Numbered from the stretch's first letter, positions 44,607 through 55,884 are shown. The stretch is 64,000 bases of DNA from Amaurobius ferox (GCA_951213105.1 OX578152.1:98554568-98618567), one strand, 5' to 3'. The notes: generated from the letters alone by a model not told the origin. Made by a program: numbers and translations.

Positions 44607-45330
44607 GTTTCCTTTAAATTTTATAAAAATATATGCATTTTGTATATTCACGTCATGGCAATAATGTGAAAGTGTTCTTGTCAGCAAATTTTTTCTGTCT
44701 GGTGTGCCATTTCAATTTCTATTCATGAATTTCTGTTGCATCTTTGAAGTTGCTCTAAAAGATACTTCGTTTCCAAAGCTCATTCAAGGACAGGAGATGG
44801 AGATGATACACAAGTGCAAGGAGATAGATACACAAGTGCGAATAAAATCCCACCTTTAAACTTCCTGTGAAGTGTAAAAAGATAGAGAAAAAGAGCTTCA
44901 TAAAATGATTGAATTTGCATCCGAAGTGTCGTTTAAAAAACTTGCCTCTACTCTCTTACTATTATTATCTGCTCTTGAAGTGCATTTTGAAAATTTACGC
45001 ATTTTTTAGTGACAATCAATGGATTCAAGATTTGTGTGAATCCATCTTCATAAATGGTTTTGAATTTGGAACAAGTGTTAAAAGTTACAGTCATTGCACT
45101 CTCTACTAACTTTTTAAATGATTGATACGGAATTATCTTGCTAGGATTTAAGTTATTGGTTGAATTCCACAGCTTATCCTTGAGCAAGAAAGGGATGTTT
45201 AACTTTTTGTGAAGAGAATTATCCTATATTTACTAGGTTCATTAAAATTAATATAGTTATTTTATAAATACATGTTTTACTTGACAGTGAAAACAGTTGA
45301 TTTATCATTAAAAGATTATTCTTTAGATGT

Positions 45331-45397
45331 AGCAGGTATACATATGACAAGCTATTAAGAAAAGTGTTCAGAAATACATTACTTATGTATACATGTT
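45331..45397. promoter_or_regulatory. Inverted repeat upstream of copy C
   Basis: AGCAGGTATACATATG at 45,331-45,346 and CTTATGTATACATGTT at 45,382-45,397 keep the arrangement seen upstream of A and B. Confidence 0.35.
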
Positions 45398-45552
45398 AAA
45401 GAATATTCCATATGCTTTATATCCATTTATTTCATAAACACTGACACAATTTATCACCACTGGAGTTGCTTTTATAATCGAATTCACAGTACAGTGGCTA
45501 CTAGAAGTCAAAATCTTGCTAACCACATGTTTTAAGTTACAAAACAACTTAC

Positions 45553-46689
45553 ATGTCAAATATGTCAGAAGAAAATTGTGTAAAAGAGTATATTAATTTA
45601 GATAAAAATTTACACACTGTTGTAAAGCCATTCATTTGCAATGTGTGTCAGAAATCGTTTACAAAGGACCAGTACTTAAATCAACATATGTTTACACATT
45701 CTACAGAGGAACCATTTGTATGCAAATTATGTCAAAAATCATTTACTCATGATGAAGGTTTAACTTCACATTTACTTACACATACTGGGGAGAAGCCATT
45801 TGCTCAGAAATTTGATACACATTTGCTTCTACAGCCAGCCATTCAAGCAACTACTACAAACCCTTTGGATCAGTCGAGTGGTCTGAGTTTGCAACATTTG
45901 CTTGTAAATACTAAGGAAAAACTATTTCTATGTGAAATATGTCTTAAATCATTTTCTCAGAAAAGAAATTTAAAACAACATTCCCTTATACATACTGGTG
46001 AGAAATCTTTCATATGCGAAATATGTCCGAAAACATTTACTCGGGAAATTAGTTTAGAACACCACTTACGTACACATACTGGTGAAAAACCCTTTGTATG
46101 TGAAATATGTCAGAAATCATTTACTCAGAAAAGAATTTTATCTGCTCATTTGCTTACACATACTGGGGTGAAATCATTTGTATGTGAAATATGTCAGAAA
46201 TCATTTAGCAAGAAAATAAATTTAAAACAGCATTTGCTTGCACATACTGGTGAGAAATCCTTTGTATGCGAAATATGTCAGAAATCATTTTCCCGAAAAT
46301 CAAATTGTGATCAACATTTGCTTATACACACCGGTGAGAAATTATTTATATGTAGAATATGTGAGAAATCATTTGCTTGGAAAAAAAATTTAGATGCACA
46401 TTTGCTTACACATGGGCAGAAATCATTTATATGTGAAATATGTCAAAGATCATTTGCTGCAAAAAGATATTTACAGAGACATTTGCTTACACATACCGGT
46501 GAGAAACCGTTTGTATGTGAAATATGTCAAAAATCATTTTCTCAAAAAGCAAATTATGATCAACATTTGCTTACACATACTGGGGAAAAACCATTTGAAT
46601 GTGAAATATGTGGAAAATCATTTGCTGCAAAAAGAAGTTTAACACGACATTTGCCTATGCATAGTCGGTGGGAAACCATTTGTATGTGA
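45553..46689 (+). CDS. C2H2 zinc-finger array protein, copy C (11 fingers, interrupted linker)
   Basis: A 378-residue ORF with eleven fingers at residues 29-49, 57-77, 127-147, 155-175, 183-203, 211-231, 239-259, 267-287, 294-314, 322-342 and 350-370. Residues 78-126 between fingers 2 and 3 are not a finger: they start with a ruined one, contain a QATTTNPLDQSSGLSLQH stretch, and the coding DNA shares GTCGAGTGGTCTG with 2275-2287. Finger 7 has Cys at helix position 4, whereas finger 10 has Tyr there. The finger 8-9 linker is the short GQKSF, like A and B. The C-terminus SRWETICM differs from THNR by read-through into former spacer. The ATG used is one step upstream of the MSE start shared with A and B, so MSEENC from residue 4 is an alternative start. 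Likely a nuclear DNA-binding protein with altered spacing. Confidence 0.87.
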   Translation: MSNMSEENCVKEYINLDKNLHTVVKPFICNVCQKSFTKDQYLNQHMFTHSTEEPFVCKLCQKSFTHDEGLTSHLLTHTGEKPFAQKFDTHLLLQPAIQATTTNPLDQSSGLSLQHLLVNTKEKLFLCEICLKSFSQKRNLKQHSLIHTGEKSFICEICPKTFTREISLEHHLRTHTGEKPFVCEICQKSFTQKRILSAHLLTHTGVKSFVCEICQKSFSKKINLKQHLLAHTGEKSFVCEICQKSFSRKSNCDQHLLIHTGEKLFICRICEKSFAWKKNLDAHLLTHGQKSFICEICQRSFAAKRYLQRHLLTHTGEKPFVCEICQKSFSQKANYDQHLLTHTGEKPFECEICGKSFAAKRSLTRHLPMHSRWETICM

Positions 46690-46921
46690 AATGTATAAGA
46701 TATCATTTACTCAAAAATACCATATAAATAGATGTTTGGTTGTACTTGCTAGTGTGAAGCCATTTTTATGAGAAATATCTCAGAAATAATTTTCACATAG
46801 TGAAACTGAGACTATTCGACTAACTGTTTGTAGTTTTCTCAGCAGCAAAAAGCAAACCAGTAAAAATACTGTAAAAAATTGCTAATTATTAAGTTGGGTG
46901 CACATTATAAAACAGACTTAA

Positions 46922-46927
46922 AATAAA
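46922..46927 (+). terminator. Candidate poly(A) signal, zinc-finger copy C
   Basis: AATAAA 233 bp past the stop, in the context CAGACTTAAAATAAAGCAC, matching A and B. Confidence 0.5.
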
Positions 46928-46929
46928 GC

Positions 46930-48430
46930 ACTGAAAATTAAATGCAAACATGGAAATACATGTATTTTGATAATTTTCCATGACATAATTTCCTGCTCAA
47001 AGGTGGGAGCTTATTTCTCAAGCCTTGAAAACACTTCAATTACTCAACAAAATATAAGGGAAATTCTATTCATGCCTAAAGTGATAAAAGTCTAAAGGGC
47101 ATGTTTGCTCCTGAGAAACTATAATTACCACAACTGGGAAGCAAAGTGCCCCATGTGCATTTTCTTTGGTTAAAATGCTTAATTAACATTATGAAGTAAT
47201 GCCTCATGATATGCTCTTCTACAAGCCTTGTGAAAAAACTAATTGCATGCACTGGCTCTTTTGCATCGCTGTAATTGGATTTTTCATAGTGTACTAGAAT
47301 TGTTATTCTTAAACCGAAAGATTTTTGAGGTCACAGAAAATTTCAATAAATACATATTTTGCTAATTGCTCTCTTTATAAATTTTAAATTGTAGTTAATT
47401 TTTGGTACACACACACATATATATAACATATATTGTTACATTTTGTCCAAAAGTACCAAATAGGTTCCAGAATAATTTCTTAATTTTTATTGTAGAAGAT
47501 GTATTTTATATTAAACACTAAAAAATATACCCGGCATTCATTGAAAGATAAAGTAAACTAGTTATATAAAATTATAAAAATAAATTGTATTTGTATAAGT
47601 AACAATGAACATAAAAGGTGTGACACCCCCCCCCCCCCCCCTCCATCGTCACATCATAAAACTGAAATCTCTCACTGGCAGAGAATGTGTTTTGCATTAA
47701 CAGACTCATTTTTAATTTCAACAATTATGGCACAATTCACAAAATAAATAAATTTTATACGTATAAATAAAAGTGAGCACAGCAGATGGGATATGCCCTC
47801 TCCTCCCACCCCACCCAATCATAAAACCGAAATCTGTCACTTGTGGGGACTCTGCATTAATAGACACATTTTAAATCTTAATTTCAACAATCTTGGCAGA
47901 ATTAAACTAATTTATTATATACACCACTGCAAACAACATAATTTTTATATTTCCCATAATACAGATAAGACCATATTCCAAATCTCGAAACACCTCTCAG
48001 CAAAGCCGAAAAAAAAGTAGATTCAGAATCTCTAGCAAAAAATCTGAAACAGGATACTTCTGGCAGATTCTGATAAGAGAGAAGGTTAGCACATGGCTCA
48101 CCACTCAAAAGTTGCGATTCAAAGGAGGGGAAAGTCTGTTCAATGTCTGGAGAATTTCATAAAAATGTGGCCACTTAAATTACAAAAATTAAAATTACTT
48201 ATGACATCAAAAGAAAATTTTTTTAGTTAAAATGCTAAGATATATAGGGAACTTTTAGCCAAATTATAGAATTGTGTTAATCTTAGTTTTTCAGATACAA
48301 CAATATATATATCAGATCATATAAGAAATGCAGATTTCAATGTAGTTTTTTAAACTTAAAAATATAAAGGAAATTTCCTGCAGATTCAGTTCAAACATTG
48401 CTGGAAAGAACATTCTTCGATCTTTCCAAT
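46930..48430. other. Non-coding part of duplication copy C
   Basis: Alignable to copies A and B. Contains C16 at 47,626-47,641. A local duplication repeats the TAATTTCAACAAT / ATAAATTTTATACGTATAAAT region around 47,570-47,890. No gene. Confidence 0.45.
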
Positions 48431-48435
48431 GGTGT

Positions 48436-48714
48436 TGTTCGACGATAGCTCATTAATGGACTGTAGGCATTAACTTTTTAATATGATTTATTATGAGTAT
48501 ATACAGACTATATACACTACTTACAACTTATTTACAATTGATGCAAATAATTAAAGATATCTGAGGTCTCATCATATTATCCAGGCTTCAGTGCTAGATG
48601 GTATGACCTCTCTTATCAATATCAAAATCATAACTGATTAATTCTTGGCGCGGTAGGCGCAAAACACACCCGCCAAGAGCGAGATCGACGCCAAAGCCGA
48701 TTTACGTGCGGACA
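48436..48714 (-). mobile_element. Solo LTR, 279 bp, with 5-bp target duplication
   Basis: The insert begins TGTTCGACGATAG and ends GTGCGGACA (TG...CA), flanked by GGTGT at 48,431-48,435 and 48,715-48,719. Copies A and B have a single GGTGT in the uninterrupted TTCCAATGGTGTCAA context. TG/CA ends and a 5-bp duplication are the hallmark of LTR retrotransposon integration. The minus strand has AATAAA near its 3' end, suggesting minus orientation. No internal region remains, consistent with LTR-LTR recombination. Gypsy, Copia or BEL cannot be told. Confidence 0.82.
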
Positions 48715-49447
48715 GGTGTCAAGATGGAAACTAAGTGATAATATTTTAGGTCACTAAGAAATCGATATCTGTAAATATCGCCCAAAATTATTGTAAATCG
48801 GGCTAAAACGAAATATATTAAAACTCTAAAATTAAAAAACATAACACTGAGATGAAGCTATTCTTGTTTTGTAAACTAAATATTATATTAATACTGTTAT
48901 ATATTGTTATTATATTTATTTGTAATGTTATATTTATTAGCACTGTTTTCCAGAATATAAACGCCTTTCTTTTCCAAGGTTGGGTGGGTCATCTGTTACA
49001 ACCACCCGTGCAATGGATCTCCTGTAATTTTTTAATATGAAAAGGGGTGATTAGATTAAAAAGCTTAAGAACCACTGTACTAGTAGATGAATTTGCAAAA
49101 TAGTCAAAATATGTTTCATATTTCAGTGACTGTAAATCTGTAACAGACTAAAGTATTTTTAAAACATAATTTCTGTCATATCCAAACAGCTTATGTGGAT
49201 ATTTTGTGTTTTTTACTTCTGGGGATGATCATCCAATAGCAACTGCCAGTCCTGCTTGGCAACTTATTTAAACTATATTCCCCAATTTAGAGAAGCAAGA
49301 ATTATTAGTAAGGAAAATTTGTTGTTCTACTGCCCAAAAATTACCATTTGAGAGCAATGAGAATATCATGCACCATAGCCATCCATGGCTGATAGCATGA
49401 GTGGAGGTGATCATTTGTATCCTATAATGATTACTTTATGTAAAATA

Positions 49448-50458
49448 GGTACAGATTTGATATAAAGAATTTGGTTTTTTCTGCTTTTTTTTTGGAAGCG
49501 ATAAGTCGCCAAATGTGGCGCAAATATAAATTGCACTTAGCACAAAAGGTTCCATGTTTTTCTAAGTGCATGTTTTTCTGGCAATCCCTTTTAGCTTTCT
49601 GTTATCTTCGGCCATTTTATTTTTGTTGTGTTGTTGCTTTGTGTGTAAAAATGCATTAAAGACATGAATATTATACAAAAATTAAAGATAGCACATGTTA
49701 ATAGATAAATATTGTAGAAGCAGAAAATTTACATAAAAATGAATGATCGTTCTCTGATGACTGCAATGTGGAAACAACCATTTGTACAATTTGGATAGTT
49801 ACATTTTTTTTTTTTAAGTTTTGGATTTCATTAAACCAGGTACTGTGTTTTGATTTAAGCATGACTTTTGCTTTGTTTTAGAGGGTAATTTAAAGTTTAA
49901 TTTCTCGACTGTATAAAATTTTATGATTTTCATATATTATGTCTGCGTAGCTGTCCAACAAACAACTATTGCTACGTGAGACGTATAATTTTTTTTAAAT
50001 TTCTTTAAAGTGCCATATTTTTAAGTATAGATTTTTTAAAATTTCGTTAAGGTACAGCATTTTTTCTAAGTATAGATTTTTTGAAATTTTGTTAAAGTGC
50101 AATATATTTTCTAAGTATCATTTTTTTTTTTAATTTCTTTAAGGTACAATATTTTTTCTAAGTAACGTTATTTTTAAATTTCGTTAAAGTACCATTTTTT
50201 TTAATACTTTAACATTATTTTATTTCGTTAAAGTACAGTCATTTTTCCAAGTATCGACTTTTTTTTATACTTAACATTATTTAAAAGTTATTTATTAGCT
50301 TTTTATGCATTTTTAAATATATATATTTATATTTGTTATGCACAAAGCCCAAGATGGTGTCCGTTATGACTTTTCAAACACCGTGCGCATTGGCGCCATT
50401 CTTGGTGGCAAAAAAGAATGGCGAGATTTCGCCAAATTCTTTATAACAAATCTGTTCT
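49448..50458. mobile_element. Non-autonomous hAT-like element, 1,011 bp, in copy C
   Basis: Perfect 8-bp direct repeats GTAAAATA at 49,440-49,447 and 50,459-50,466 enclose ends that share ACAGATTTG-TATAAAGAATTTGG inverted (one mismatch in 24). Copies A and B lack it. The interior carries a tandem repeat (next entry) and GGCGCC/TTGGCG blocks. No ORF of substance: the 62-codon frame at 49,471 looks random. Confidence 0.8.
49985..50290. repeat. Internal tandem array, about 45-50 bp unit, five to six copies
   Basis: Unit pattern TTTTTTAAATTTCGTTAAAG then TACAGCATTTTTTCTAAGTA, diverged between copies. Confidence 0.75.
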
Positions 50459-51194
50459 GTAAAATAATTATGAATTACTTGCAATTGTTATCTCTCTTAA
50501 CAGTTATGTGATTTTAACTTTACCCCACAGTACTGCAGATTCAGAACAGTAAAAAAATTGAACTAAATTTGGAATCTCCACAAGTGGTTCTTTGCAAGAG
50601 ACTTTTAAGTCCAAATATGAAATCTTTAGGTCCAAATGTGAAAGATTTTTAAATCCAATATGTGAAGACCATTTCATAAGCTAGAAGTGTTGGGTTTCAA
50701 AAATATCTTGTTTAATATAAATATGTTTTGAAGTTTTTGATTAATATATATGCATGTAAATGAAAAGGGAATTTTAAGCTTTGGGAAGTAAAGGGAATCT
50801 TAAGCGTTAGTCTAATTTTTGCACTTTGTTAGTTTATATGATTTTGATCAGTGTTTTAAGATTTATTTTTGTGTAAATTTGACATATTTATCTTATGTAG
50901 TAAAAGACTGTCTATCTGTGCTTTCTGTAATGGAAAATCTGAGCTTTGGACAACCACTATATTCAGTACAAAGTAGGCAGAACTCCTGATATGACACCTC
51001 ATCAAATTCTGTTTATTATTTGAAGTAGTTTAAAAGTTTTAAACTTCAGCTGAAAATTCTGAATTTTTAATCATTTTATTAGAACAGACAATTTTCTGCT
51101 TGAAGATATTTGTCTCGAACCTTAAGTACTATTAAATTTTCAAATTTCATGGGTTTCAAAGATTAATTTTCTATCTTAGAATTATAGAATTATT

Positions 51195-52760
51195 ACTTTC
51201 CTTATATACATAGTATAATGTATAGGAAAAGTATTGTGACAGAGTCAAAAATTAGAGTTTTCGATGGAAGAGCACGTTTCAAGCATTCCTGAACATGAAT
51301 CAGACATTTTTGAAATGATGTGTGTGAGTCTATGAAGACGATATCTCATGAACAAATGAAGCGATTCAAACAACATTTGGTACAAAAATCACAATTGCTG
51401 AATACTGGAAGCCTATTGTTTTTACTCGCAGTCAAATGTTCAGAACCCATCTAAATTTTGAAATGAAATTTTGAAAAAATCATCAAAATTTAAATCATTT
51501 AATAAAGTTATGTAAATAATCATTTCTTATGTAATTTTTCATTGGAAAACGATTGACACAAACTTTAGAACGCTAGCATGAAATGTTCTCAAGATATTGC
51601 AAAGTTATCAAATAAATTTATCAAAAAATCACTTAGAATTCCTAAAAAGTATTAACTATTGTGAAATCTGTTCACTTTATATATGTAATATTATGCAATA
51701 AATTTATTATTGTCATTCTCGTAGATCTAACTCTTTCCATTCACGAGAGAAGACACTTTGGGTAATAGCATTCGAATTTGACGCCATTAATCATTTCTCT
51801 ACTATAAGAATAACCTATTTCTGCATCCACAATGCTTGGCGATGAATTTAGTGGCATATCGCAAACTTGGCAAGTTTGTTAAATATTGTCAATTTGATGA
51901 AAATATCGCTAAATTTATAAAAAATTATGCTATATCAATGAAAATGAAGACTGATGAAAATTCAATATCTTAGAAAGAATATAAGAAACTACTATAAGAG
52001 AAAATACTTTGGGTAACATTTTGTATTTGGACGCAAATAGTCGTTATCTGCTATAAGAATAATCTATTTCTCTGACCATAATGCTTGACGAATTTGGCGG
52101 AATGTAGCCAACTTGACGAGTTTTTTCAAATTGGTGAAAATGACACTAAATCAGTGAAAATGACAATTGATGAAAGAACATAATAACCTATTTCTCCACC
52201 TGTAATGCTTGGCGGAATTCTGGCAACGAGTTTTGGTGGAATATTGCCAACTTGGTGACTTTTTTTAAATGTTGCCAAATGGATAAAATTGTCATCAAAT
52301 CGTTAAAAATGTCACCAAATTGATAAAAATGATGCCAAATGGGATGCAATGTTTTGCAAATTTTTAATTCCACTATATAATGGGCATACCTTTTATTATA
52401 TAAGAAATGCTCTTCTAAATATCGCCAAGTTGACAATATTTATCACCACATTGACGAAAATATCATCAAAATTGCAAAAATGATGCCTAATTCATGAATT
52501 TATTATTAAAATATTTTAATATATGGACAATATTGCTTATGAAGGATGATATAAATATTGATAATTGTTAATTTAAAGTTGCGTAAAATATAAGTTAATT
52601 AGGTACGAAGTAGTTTTACATAGTGTCATCTGGATAACTGCCAAATGTATAATTTAACATTACAAACACTGTGCCGTGGATTTTTTCATCACTTTTTCGC
52701 CGTTAAAGAAGTAAATTTATTGTATTATATAAAGAAAGTCATGTACTGCCCACATCAGAC
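51195..52760 (-). repeat. Repeat family Z, copy Z5 (1.57 kb, inserted in copy C)
   Basis: On the plus strand it begins ACTTTCCTTATATACATAG (inverted 3' hairpin, partner TATAGGAAAAGT) and ends ACTGCCCACATCAGAC, the inverted 5' end. A and B continue without it (GAATTATTTAAATTTT / AAGTGTGTTCTGAAAT). The interior 51,830-52,500 is a degenerate array of GGCGAA/TTGCCAACTTGG-like blocks, longer than in Z2. ORF 52,188-52,436 falls in this array and is not a gene. Confidence 0.75.
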
Positions 52761-52897
52761 TTTTTTAATATTACAAGTGTGTTCTTAAATCGAATGTAAA
52801 CCTTTTAAGATAGCATATAATTTTTTTAGTTTTTGTTTTTTACTTTCGACTTCAAAGTTAATTTATTTATCGAGACAGAAGATAATTCATTCCACAA

Positions 52898-53560
52898 AAA
52901 TCGTATGTATCCACTTTAGCTGAAAAACTAATGGCTCAAATTTCACAAAATTTGATAGATGAGTCACTTGTGTGTTTCTCTAGTGCTGGTTAGATTTTGG
53001 TATTATTCGGAATAAAAGAACCTGCCTTTTTTTGCGAAATGGTCCGAAAAAATCTTCAAGATCTAATTTAAAAATACTACAAATGTATCAACTAAATGCA
53101 TGTTTTATATGTAATTTTTGACGATAAAAATAATAAAATCAATCCCATTACTCTAAAACGAACCATTCTCGAGATATTAAAGTTTTTTAAATTGGGGAAC
53201 TGAAGATATTTTTACTGTAGTGAAAAACTATTTAATGAAATGTCTTAAAATTTAGTAGTTACGTCCCTTGAGGGTCATTCAGATACTCGTTAGATTTTGA
53301 TATGATTTGGGAAAATATAACTGACCTTTTTTTACAAAATGGCCACAAAGATCATTAAAATGTGAAATAAATGACTAAAATTACTGAAATATATTATTTA
53401 AGAACTTGTTCTACATGTAATTTTTGAAAACACAGCTGATAAGACTATCCACATGACTCTAGGATAAACTGTTCTCGAGATAAGATCAAAAAACGTTCTT
53501 GCCAAAAATATTTAAATTGAATCTGTGGGATAATTTCTTCATATTTATTTCATAAAACAT
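52898..53560 (-). repeat. Repeat family Z, partial copy Z6
   Basis: GTATGTATCCACTTTAGCTG and GGTTAGATTTTGGTATTATT match the interior of Z3 (from about 23,668). Two diverged sub-blocks (GTTAGATTTTGGTAT / CGTTAGATTTTGATATG) suggest an internal duplication. Ends not identified. Confidence 0.55.
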
Positions 53561-53603
53561 CAAAATTTGCATTTTTTATGTGATCTGATATATACATACA
53601 TTA

Positions 53604-53634
<31 letters not shown>

Positions 53635-53876
53635 TGAAGGATTTTAATCGAAAATTATGCATAAACTACTGTATGTACAAAAAAACCCATCTCTAACATA
53701 TCTGTTACAAATGAGTAACTATAAGCCAAGACTAAGGATAAAGATAGAAAGTAACATATCACTACAATGGAAAGGGGGATGAGAAGAATATTAGGATTCA
53801 AAATTAACAATTAAAAGTATATAAGTAAATAAAAATAAAACTCGGCAAAAATGAGAATAGGCAATAATAATCAGCT

Positions 53877-53910
<34 letters not shown>
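53604..53910. repeat. Two TA microsatellites and unassigned DNA
   Basis: TA runs at about 53,605-53,625 and 53,879-53,909. The minus-strand ORF across the second run gains a Tyr-Ile stretch from it and is not a credible gene. Confidence 0.75.
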
Positions 53911-53912
<2 letters not shown>

Positions 53913-54570
53913 TGCTCACAACACCATGACAAAACTGATGTATCCTTATGAAATGTACAGAATATAATTGTAACATAGAGATGTGAAAATGATCAAAAAA
54001 TCATACCTGGAAAATGAAAGCATGGAACTTTATTGACATTAGACCAATATGGAATAGGCCCACTGCGAGTGGCTATGCAGGATTGAATGTGATGAGGCAT
54101 CCCGTCAATGATATAATCAATGGTGTGCTGAGGGATGGCATTCTACACAGCATGCAATTGGACTTGTAGCTGAACATGGTTTGCTGGAATTGGGAGTTCT
54201 CTTAATCGGCGACCCATGATGTCCCAAATATGCTCAATTGGCGACAAATCTGAAGAATATACTGGCTAAGGCACGATATTAAAACCTTGTAGACTATTTC
54301 TAGTTACCCTTGCAGTAGGTGGTCTGGCATTATTTTGCTGAAAAAGCAGTCCAGGCCTGGCATTATTCTGCTGAAAACGCAGTCCAGGCCTGGCATTATT
54401 CTGCTGAAAAAGCAGTCGAGGCCTGGTTGACAGATATAGCTGTACCACAGGTCTCAAAATATCAGAGATGTATTGTTGTGCCATGATACTGCTAGAAACA
54501 TGGACCAAAGGTGTTCGTCCACCACATGTGCACCGCATTCCTGATAAAAGTGAAAAAATCAGACATCTTT
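53911..54570 (-). mobile_element. Tc1-like element, truncated, C-terminal transposase only
   Basis: It starts with CACTGCTCACAACACCATGA after TA repeats. The minus strand encodes RTPLVHVSSSIMAQQYISDI, an LFQQNNARP block (second catalytic region; the usual QQDNARPH has Asn for Asp), and ARVTRNSLQGFNIVP. In another frame further on come traces of the IEHIWDIMGRR region and the C-terminal end. The N-terminal DNA-binding region and one end are missing. A 33-bp tandem triplication lies in the catalytic block. Confidence 0.8.
54327..54425 (-). repeat. Three 33-bp tandem units within the Tc1 transposase
   Basis: Units at 54,327-54,359, 54,360-54,392 and 54,393-54,425 differ at one or two bases each. 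On the minus strand each encodes FQQNNARPG-type 11-residue repeats, so the frame is kept. Confidence 0.9.
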
Positions 54571-55679
54571 ATGCTTTCTAGTTTATTCTAGGTATGTGCA
54601 TATCAATATCAATTGATGTAAAATCAATATATATATTAATATACACCTACATTCTAGATAAAATGGCTTTTAATTAAGAAAAAAACACTGAAATACTTGG
54701 AAGATATAGCAACTTTTACTACAAACCTAATGTACATTTAGTGTTTGTTTGTGCGAATGAAACTTGGGATTTTCTCCGCTAGATGGACATGACGTCACAT
54801 GAATCCTCCCTATAGTGTTATGTTTATATTTGGATCATTTTTATAAAAGCCTTATGATAAAGTTATCAGTAACAAATGAATGTACTTTCATTCTTAAATT
54901 TAGAGTTTAGAAAATATGCATAAATTAGTTAAACTGTTGCTTATAATTTTAGTTACAAAAAAATATCTTATATGCTCAAATATAAACATAACATAGACTC
55001 ATTGTAATAGCATGGATGAATACCATATACACATATGCAAAACAGTCATAGCCCTGAAAATTATGATTCATGTTCTAGTTTGCTTAAAATATGTATTTAA
55101 ATAAACCAAACACTTTGTTTTGAATATTCTGGCTTATCGCAATACTTTTTGTTATATATATAATATAGTGTATTATGTCTTGTAGGGTATGTGAAAATGA
55201 GTTACATATTGTTAAGTAAATAACATCTTCATGAAAACAGACAAATCAATTGAGATCATTCTTTTACAGCTCTCAAACTATAACACATTTTTAATAATGC
55301 AACATAACTGCATCATAAAACCTGCTTTTCTATTTTGTGCTCAATATGTTATCTTTGTTTCTATGGCTGTTTCATTTGAAACTGTACCTAACTTATTATG
55401 AATATGCTAAATAGAGAAATAACTTGATCTTTAATCTTATGCATTATATTTTATGTAAGTATTTTGTACGCTTTACTCAATTATGTAGTTGTATATCTAT
55501 ATATTATATTTGTAATCTTTTTTACTGAGGATCTAAGATATCATCTAATATTCGATGCAAAATATAAACTGAATATCACATGGCAGACCACAGACTATAG
55601 ATGTACTTGATACATTTTTTTTAATTTGACCCTGACTTGTTTATGCATAAGGTTCTTGTAACTTTTTTCAGCAGTTTGT

Positions 55680-55884
55680 CAATTTTTTAATGACCTGATA
55701 TAATCCATAAATCGACAAAAACACTCAGTATAATCACGTTAAAGGTCCATCCATGGTCGAGAAAAATTTCAATCTAGATTGAAAAAATAAATTTAAAATT
55801 TTCTCGACCAAGGACGGACCTTTAAAGTGATTATACTGAGTGTTTTTGTTGATTTATGGATTATATCAGGTCATTAAAAAATTG
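55680..55884. mobile_element. Fold-back element, about 90-bp arms
   Basis: Arms 55,680-55,768 and 55,797-55,884 are inverted copies with few mismatches (CACTCAGTATAATCAC against GTGATTATACTGAGTG) and a loop of about 28 nt. It sits exactly where homology between the two Q blocks ends. Confidence 0.8.

Larger units (their letters stand above)
44610..52895 (+). repeat. Segmental duplication copy C
   Basis: More diverged than A and B but collinear: starts TTTCCTTTAAATTTTATAAA, then the zinc-finger gene, downstream blocks, and the AAGTGTGTTCTTAAATCG block at 52,775. It ends where repeat Z6 begins at about 52,895. C-only insertions: solo LTR 48,436-48,714, hAT-like 49,448-50,458, repeat Z5 51,195-52,760. 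The heat-shock cluster is not reached. Confidence 0.8.

Noticed and set aside
53791..53976. ORF with Tyr-Ile repeats resembling a membrane segment
   Set aside because: Created by a TA microsatellite.
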